21,713 bases of DNA from an uncultured Elusimicrobium sp. (lineage in GTDB: Bacteria; Elusimicrobiota; Elusimicrobia; Elusimicrobiales; Elusimicrobiaceae). Within the stretch, counting starts at the first letter, position 1. The number at the start of each line of letters is the position of its first letter. The notes under the pieces were generated by a model, which was given only the letters and a program-made list of their open reading frames with translations, did not search any database and was not told the origin of the DNA. Positions 14,538 through 18,966 of the stretch are shown one piece after another. A program made the translations under genes and the position numbers. The stretch spans positions 1 through 21,713 of the forward strand of contig CALAFB010000043.1 of NCBI GenBank assembly GCA_937891135.1. The letters are read 5' to 3'.

Positions 14538-15608
14538 ATGACTGTATATATAATATGTCTGGTTATGGCTTTACTACTATGTAATGTTTTAAATTTACTA
14601 ACACCGGATCGGGCCTTTAAAAATGCTATTTCCTGTATTTTGTTGGGTGTCTTATTAGCGGGAATACTTGGGATGCGTCATCCCAACATGGGAATAGATT
14701 TAGGTTACTACCGCGGATATGGATATTTAGAATCTTTCCAAGTATTACAACGGATGTCTTGGGGATATATTTTACACCTGCCTGCTTTTTTGAATTACGA
14801 ATTTGGCTATATTTGGTTCAACAAATTTGTGTCTATATTTGGGTCCTCCCCGCAAACCCTTTTAATAGGTTGCAGTATATGTTCTTTGCTGCCTATTATG
14901 TATGTATTCTACAAGGAAAGTACGAATGTTCCTTTTTCCTATGCTATTTATATCGGATTACCGTGTTTTATATTTCTATTCTCCGGTTTACGCCAAGGAA
15001 TTGCTATTGGTTTATGTTTTTTCTCTTATCTATATATAGAAAAAAAACGTGGGCTTGCATTTGTTGTATGTATATTATTAGCAACAGCCTTCCATAAAAC
15101 AGCGTTGCTCTGCTTGTGTATGTACCCCTTCTATTATTTTACCATGCAGCGCAAATTACGTTTATGGATTACATTACCCATGTTAGCAGGTGTGTTTATT
15201 TTACGAGTTCCCTTGTTTGCTGCTTTATCTCATTTAGTAAAAAGTGGCGGCAGAGTGGCCGAACATAACGGGTCTGTAACATTTTTGCTCGTTATTGTTG
15301 CCATCTATATATTATGTTCTTTATTAGCCAAAAATGATTCTAAAACAAATGGATTACTTAACTTAGTATATTGTGCTTGTTTGTGCCAATGTTTTGGAGA
15401 AATATATCAAACAGCAATACGATTGGGGTATTATTTTATGATATTTTTTACTTTATTATTACCGTATACCGTTAATCAATTGCGTAATAGACCTTTAGGA
15501 TTATTTATTAAATGTATTACGATAGGTTGTTTTCTAAGTTTTGCAATGTGGCAATTATATACTACTTCTTGGGCAATGGCTTATCCTTATTCATTTTTTT
15601 GGCAGTAA
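14538..15608 (+). CDS. EpsG-family polysaccharide polymerase (Wzy-like membrane protein)
   Basis: This 356-aa polytopic membrane protein has about ten hydrophobic segments. EpsG-family hallmarks are visible: the early loop GMRHPNMGIDLGYYRGYG (compare R-x-x-x-x-G-x-D-x-x-Y), then SGLRQGIAIGLCFFSYLYIEKKR, then ATAFHKTALLCL. EpsG proteins are thought to polymerise or export exopolysaccharide or O-antigen-type repeat units. The start at 14538 was chosen because AAGGAG lies 5 nt upstream; an in-frame ATG at 14466 lies within the 3' arm of the leader's outer stem and has no SD. It is monocistronic and stands alone among the glycan genes one would expect nearby. The leader it carries is otherwise seen only before prepilins. 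Family assignment is good; the exact polymer is unknown. Confidence 0.75.
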   Translation: MTVYIICLVMALLLCNVLNLLTPDRAFKNAISCILLGVLLAGILGMRHPNMGIDLGYYRGYGYLESFQVLQRMSWGYILHLPAFLNYEFGYIWFNKFVSIFGSSPQTLLIGCSICSLLPIMYVFYKESTNVPFSYAIYIGLPCFIFLFSGLRQGIAIGLCFFSYLYIEKKRGLAFVVCILLATAFHKTALLCLCMYPFYYFTMQRKLRLWITLPMLAGVFILRVPLFAALSHLVKSGGRVAEHNGSVTFLLVIVAIYILCSLLAKNDSKTNGLLNLVYCACLCQCFGEIYQTAIRLGYYFMIFFTLLLPYTVNQLRNRPLGLFIKCITIGCFLSFAMWQLYTTSWAMAYPYSFFWQ

Positions 15609-15653
15609 AATTATCTCTCCTTGAATTGTCTTTAAGACATACTGCCAACCAAC

Positions 15654-15686
15654 CCCTATTTATCATTCGTCTAGGGATAATTTTTT
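15654..15686 (+). terminator. putative terminator of the EpsG gene
   Basis: CCCTA (15654-15658) and TAGGG (15672-15676) form a weak stem with a 13-nt loop, followed by ATAATTTTTTC. A second inverted repeat, GGCAGT (15601-15606) with ACTGCC (15641-15646), straddles the stop codon. Both are modest. Confidence 0.45.
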
Positions 15687-15689
15687 CTT

Positions 15690-15718
15690 TTGCGGGGCCA
15701 CACTATTTTTGTTATACT
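15690..15718 (+). promoter_or_regulatory. promoter of prepilin 3 leader
   Basis: TTGCGG (15690-15695), a 17-nt spacer and TATACT (15713-15718), 5 nt before TACAATTTT. From about 15700 to 15765 it is nearly identical to 14265-14330 upstream of the EpsG gene, indicating duplication of the promoter plus 5' hairpin. Confidence 0.65.
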
Positions 15719-15722
15719 TTAG

Positions 15723-15993
15723 GTACAATTTTATCTGTTTTTGGAACCGTATGTAGAATACGGTGGCGCTACGCAAGTGGCCCAACGAGAATCCAAAACT
15801 AGCCACATCAAGGCACAAAATGACGGACCTTCGAAACCCGTTTTTTGTGCTGAATGTTTATCGTTTTGACGGTAAATTACGGCTGTTTTTTATATGAGGC
15901 ATTCTCGTTGGCTTAGCAAAAGCAGCCGTTTTTATATGCCGGGTTTTTTCAAAGCAGATAAGTTGTAAATATTACGTCATACAGGAGATTAAA
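15723..15993 (+). promoter_or_regulatory. structured pilin leader RNA, copy D
   Basis: The outer stem is a perfect 11 bp, CCAACGAGAAT (15782-15792) with ATTCTCGTTGG (15901-15911). The main hairpin uses GGCACAA with TTGTGCT where other copies have GGTGCAA with TTGTGCC, keeping pairing. The second hairpin is ATCGT/ACGGT. ACGGCTG (15879-15885) is exactly complementary to CAGCCGT (15923-15929), which runs straight into TTTT, so an alternative terminator-like fold is available. CAGATAAGTTGTA (15955-15967) complements the transcript 5' end (15723-15736) apart from one bulge/mismatch. I find no clear anti-SD in this copy. Confidence 0.76.
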
Positions 15994-16500
15994 ATGACAA
16001 CAAAAACCACCCGGCAGGGACAAATGCAAAAAGATTATCCTAAAGGCTTTACGTTAATAGAGCTTTTAGTTGTAGTGTTAATTATCGGTATTTTGGCCGC
16101 GGTAGCGTTGCCACAATACCAATTCGTTATAGCAAAAAGCAGATTTACCGAAATAAAAACTTTATTTAATGCTATAAAATCTGCCGAAGAACGCTATTAT
16201 CTAGAAAATGGCGAATATGCACAAGGTTCACTATTTAGGAAATTAGATTTAGATCTTCCCCTACTTGATAGATATGGTCAACTTAGAACTGAAGATAATG
16301 ATTTTCATGTTAATTTTGAAACCAGATTTCCAGCATTGAGAGTTACTTATTGCCCAGGTTATGCAATTAATGCAAATACATGCGTTGGATCAGGAGAATA
16401 TGAAATTAAAATTTATTATCAACATTCTGATTATCCAAATTTAATAGAATGTATTGGAAGGACTAAATTAGGTCAAAAAATATGTAAGGAATTTAATTGA
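15994..16500 (+). CDS. type IV prepilin-like protein 3
   Basis: This 168-aa prepilin has the leader MTTKTTRQGQMQKDYPKG, then FTLIE (cleavage after G18, mature Glu5 at residue 23), a hydrophobic helix and ALPQYQ. The globular domain includes SAEERYYLENGEYAQGS, a pilin-like alpha-1 to loop segment, and four or more cysteines (TYC, NTC, IEC, KIC). AGGAGATTAAA precedes the ATG. The 3' half is clearly richer in A and T than the 5' half, as if the conserved N-terminal module and the variable domain had different histories. It is monocistronic behind leader copy D; a hairpin at 16541-16569 probably terminates it. Confidence 0.86.
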   Translation: MTTKTTRQGQMQKDYPKGFTLIELLVVVLIIGILAAVALPQYQFVIAKSRFTEIKTLFNAIKSAEERYYLENGEYAQGSLFRKLDLDLPLLDRYGQLRTEDNDFHVNFETRFPALRVTYCPGYAINANTCVGSGEYEIKIYYQHSDYPNLIECIGRTKLGQKICKEFN

Positions 16501-16535
16501 TATTCTATACAATAACAATCCCCCTGGCAAATGAA

Positions 16536-16604
16536 CTAAAACCCCTCGCGAATACCCGCCGCAAGGGGTGTTTTGACAATCATTCAGCGCGGGCACTGGG
16601 AGGC
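16536..16604 (+). repeat. tandem hairpin repeat, unit 1 (also terminator of prepilin 3)
   Basis: CTAAA, then ACCCCT-C-GCG / CGC-A-AGGGGT (16541-16569) followed by GTTTTGAC, then AGCGCGGGCACTGGGAG (16586-16602). The hairpin with its T tract should terminate prepilin 3. The layout repeats in unit 2. Confidence 0.65.
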
Positions 16605-16678
16605 CCTAAAACGATACCTCTCGCGGATTATTACGCAAGAGGTATCGGTTAATCTGTTAGCGCGGGCGCTGAGAGTGC
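16605..16678 (+). repeat. tandem hairpin repeat, unit 2
   Basis: CTAAAA, then CGATACCTCT-C-GCG / CGC-A-AGAGGTATCG (16612-16647), then AGCGCGGGCGCTGAGAG (16659-16675). It has the same plan as unit 1, with the same C/A mismatch and CGC base but a different outer stem that still pairs. Confidence 0.65.
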
Positions 16679-16698
16679 GCGAAAAAAATAAATGAAAT

Positions 16699-16826
16699 AG
16701 GTATGTTTTCAAATTTGGGATGATTAGCCACCGTAAGTTGAGCGTGGCGTACGTCTGCAAGACAACGCGCAGCGTTGCAGGTACGCGAGCAAAAGTCGGT
16801 GGCTAAGGGCTCAAATTTGGAAACCT
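16699..16826. repeat. 128-bp MITE-like palindrome
   Basis: Imperfect terminal inverted repeats of about 30 bp. AGGT then TTTTCAAATTTGGG and TTAGCCACCG (16724-16733) face CGGTGGCTAA (16797-16806), CAAATTTGGAAACCT and the end. Inner stems GCGTAC/GTACGC and TGCAA/TTGCA continue the hairpin. No ORF. It may be a non-autonomous transposable element or a long structured spacer. Confidence 0.6.
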
Positions 16827-16828
16827 GA

Positions 16829-16855
16829 AAAAGCCCCGCAGTACGCGGGGCTTTT
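16829..16855. terminator. groEL terminator
   Basis: AAAAGCCCCGC-AGTAC-GCGGGGCTTTT is an 11-bp stem with T tracts on both strands. On the minus strand it lies 24 nt after the groEL stop and ends the groESL message. Confidence 0.88.
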
Positions 16856-16878
16856 AAAGCGCGAAATAAACCTGCGGC

Positions 16879-18516
16879 CTACATCATGCCGCCCATGCCT
16901 CCCATTCCGGGCATCCCGGCCGGGGCATGTGCCGCTTCTTTTTCCGGGGCATCAGCAACGAGCGTTTCGGTTAAAAGCACGGTTCCGGTAATAGAAGCCG
17001 CATTTTCTAAAGCCGTGCGAACGACTTTAGCCGGGTCTACCACGCCTGCTTTCAATAAGTCGCAATATTCGTTTTTATCGGCATCATAGCCGTCGGCAGC
17101 ACCTTTCATGGAAAGCACTTTATCTACCACTACCGCACCGTCTAAGCCCGCGTTTACGGCAATTTGTTTTAACGGAGCCGTGAGCGCTTTCTTAACGATA
17201 TTGATACCGGTGCGGATATCTTCGTTTTCTTCTTTAATGCCGTCCAACGCTTTTTGGCAACGCGCTAAAGCTACTCCACCGCCGGGCACTAACCCTTCTT
17301 CCACGCCGGCTTTGGTAGCGTTTTTGGCGTCTTCCACTTTGGCTTTTTTGGCTTTGAGTTCGGTTTCCGTGGCAGCCCCTACACTAATCACGGCTACACC
17401 GCCCGCCAGTTTCGCCAAGCGTTCTTGCAATTTTTCTTTGTCATATTCGCTGGTGGAATTTTCAATTTGTTTGCGGATTTGAGCGGTGCGCGCATCAATG
17501 GCGGCTTTGTCGCCTTTGCCGGAAACAATCGTCGTATTTTCTTTGTCAATGACGACACGGGCACATTGTCCGAGCATCGGCAGTTCGGCTTTATCTAACT
17601 TCATACCGCGTTCTTCGCTAATGACATTACCGCCGGTTAAAATAGCAATATCTTCCAACATTTCTTTGCGGCGGTCTCCAAAGCCCGGAGCTTTGACGGC
17701 ACAGCCTTTTAACGTACCGCGCAATTTGTTGACTACTAAGGTGGCCAACGCTTCGCCGTCTACATCTTCGGCTACGATTAAAAATTGTTTACCGCTTTGT
17801 ACGATTTTTTCCAAAATCGGCAAGAGTTCGTTCATGGCCGAGATTTTTTTATCGGTAATAATAATGTACGGGTTTTCCAGCACACATTCCATACGTTCGG
17901 AATCGGTTACAAAATACGGGGAAATATAACCGCGGTCAAACTGCATCCCTTCCACAATGTCAAGTTGCGTGGTAGCGGTTTTGCCTTCTTCTACGGTAAT
18001 GACACCTTCGGCTCCTACTTTTTCAATGGCTTCGGCAATCATATTGCCAATTTCGCGGTCATTGGAAGAAATAGTAGCAATTTGGGCTTTTTCTTCTTTG
18101 GTTTTGACCGGTTTGTGCATTTTTTCCAAAGCTTCTTTGGTTACTTCTACGGCTTTTTCAATGCCTTTTTTAACGAGTGTCGGGTTGGCACCAGCCGTGA
18201 TGTTTTTGATACCTTCGGTCAGCATGGCGTTGGCGAGCACGGTAGCGGTGGTAGTACCGTCTCCGGCTACGTCGTTAGTTTTAGAGGCTACTTCGCGGAT
18301 GAGCTGCGCGCCCATATTTTCAAATTTATCTTCCAGTTCAATATCTTTAGCGATGGTTACACCGTCGTCAATGATAAGCGGGGAGCCGAATTTTTTTTCT
18401 AACACTACGCTGCGCCCCTTGGGCCCTAACGTAACGCGCACGGCGTTGGCTACTTTTTCAATGCCCGATTTCATTTTGGCGCGGGCTTCATCACCATACA
18501 CAATTTGTTTTGCCAT
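16879..18516 (-). CDS. groEL: chaperonin GroEL (60 kDa, Hsp60)
   Basis: GroEL forms the double-ring ATP-driven folding chamber in the cytosol. At 545 aa it is full length. Visible signatures are the N-terminal AKQIVYGDEARAKM, the ATP-site segments TLGPKGRSVV and DGVTIAKDIELEDKFENMGAQ, VAGDGTTTATVLA, the apical-domain region, and AGGVAVISVGAATETELK. The equatorial signature AATKAGVEEGLVPGGG is also there. The flexible C-terminal tail is GGMGGMM. AAGGAG precedes the ATG. It follows groES by 18 nt and shares its heat-shock promoter. Confidence 0.98.
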   Translation of the reverse strand: MAKQIVYGDEARAKMKSGIEKVANAVRVTLGPKGRSVVLEKKFGSPLIIDDGVTIAKDIELEDKFENMGAQLIREVASKTNDVAGDGTTTATVLANAMLTEGIKNITAGANPTLVKKGIEKAVEVTKEALEKMHKPVKTKEEKAQIATISSNDREIGNMIAEAIEKVGAEGVITVEEGKTATTQLDIVEGMQFDRGYISPYFVTDSERMECVLENPYIIITDKKISAMNELLPILEKIVQSGKQFLIVAEDVDGEALATLVVNKLRGTLKGCAVKAPGFGDRRKEMLEDIAILTGGNVISEERGMKLDKAELPMLGQCARVVIDKENTTIVSGKGDKAAIDARTAQIRKQIENSTSEYDKEKLQERLAKLAGGVAVISVGAATETELKAKKAKVEDAKNATKAGVEEGLVPGGGVALARCQKALDGIKEENEDIRTGINIVKKALTAPLKQIAVNAGLDGAVVVDKVLSMKGAADGYDADKNEYCDLLKAGVVDPAKVVRTALENAASITGTVLLTETLVADAPEKEAAHAPAGMPGMGGMGGMM

Positions 18517-18534
18517 AATATAACTCCTTATAAA

Positions 18535-18828
18535 CTACCCTAAAATCCCTAAAATTTCGTCTTGATGCAAGATCAGGAATGTTTCATCATCCAGTTTTAC
18601 TTCCGTACCGGAATATTTACCATAGAGTACGCGGTCGCCTTTTTTAACATCCATGGCGGCGCGTTCGCCTTTGTCGGTCAGTTTACCGGCACCCACGGCT
18701 AATACTTCGCCTTCCATAGGTTTTTCCTTAGCGGTATCTGGGATGATAATCCCCCCCTTCATGGTTTCTCGTTCAATGGGTTTTACAAACACGCGGTCAC
18801 CCAGCGGTTTGAATTTAATTTCTGCCAT
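18535..18828 (-). CDS. groES: co-chaperonin GroES (10 kDa, Hsp10)
   Basis: GroES is the heptameric lid of the GroEL chamber. The 97-aa protein shows FKPLGDRVFVKPIE, the mobile-loop region ERETMKGGIIIPDTAKEKP, EGEVLAVGAGK and DRVLYGKYSGTEVKLD. The start at 18828 (MAEIKFKPLG) has AAGGAGG 7 nt upstream. An in-frame ATG at 18876 is rejected because it lies at the CIRCE/promoter region and adds 16 residues foreign to the family. It is first in the groES-groEL operon. Confidence 0.97.
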   Translation of the reverse strand: MAEIKFKPLGDRVFVKPIERETMKGGIIIPDTAKEKPMEGEVLAVGAGKLTDKGERAAMDVKKGDRVLYGKYSGTEVKLDDETFLILHQDEILGILG

Positions 18829-18869
18829 ATACTTCCTCCTTAAATTAAGTAAATAGTTTGGCGGGGTAA

Positions 18870-18944
18870 TTAGCACTCGCCTTGCTTTAATGCTAGTTTA
18901 GCATAGTTTGTGCAAAATTGTCAAGCCCTTTTAAAGAGTGCTAA
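18870..18944 (-). promoter_or_regulatory. groESL promoter flanked by two imperfect CIRCE operators
   Basis: On the minus strand TTGACA (18924-18919), an 18-nt spacer and TAAACT (18900-18895) form a sigma70-type promoter. Perfect CIRCE half-sites TTAGCACTC and GAGTGCTAA lie at the two outer edges, 57 bp apart on the plus strand. Each has a degenerate partner at the canonical 9-nt spacing. On the plus strand these are TTAGCACTC-N9-TAATGCTAG (18870-18896) and TTGTCAAGC-N9-GAGTGCTAA (18918-18944). The second overlaps the -35. HrcA repression is the established role of CIRCE; hrcA itself is not in the window. Confidence 0.8.
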
Positions 18945-18966
18945 AAAAGGAATGTTTTTTGGAGGA

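Noticed and set aside
17785..18402. 205-codon plus-strand ORF opposite groEL
   Set aside because: It is antisense to a fully conserved groEL and its Phe/Gly-rich composition is what the complement of groEL codons gives.
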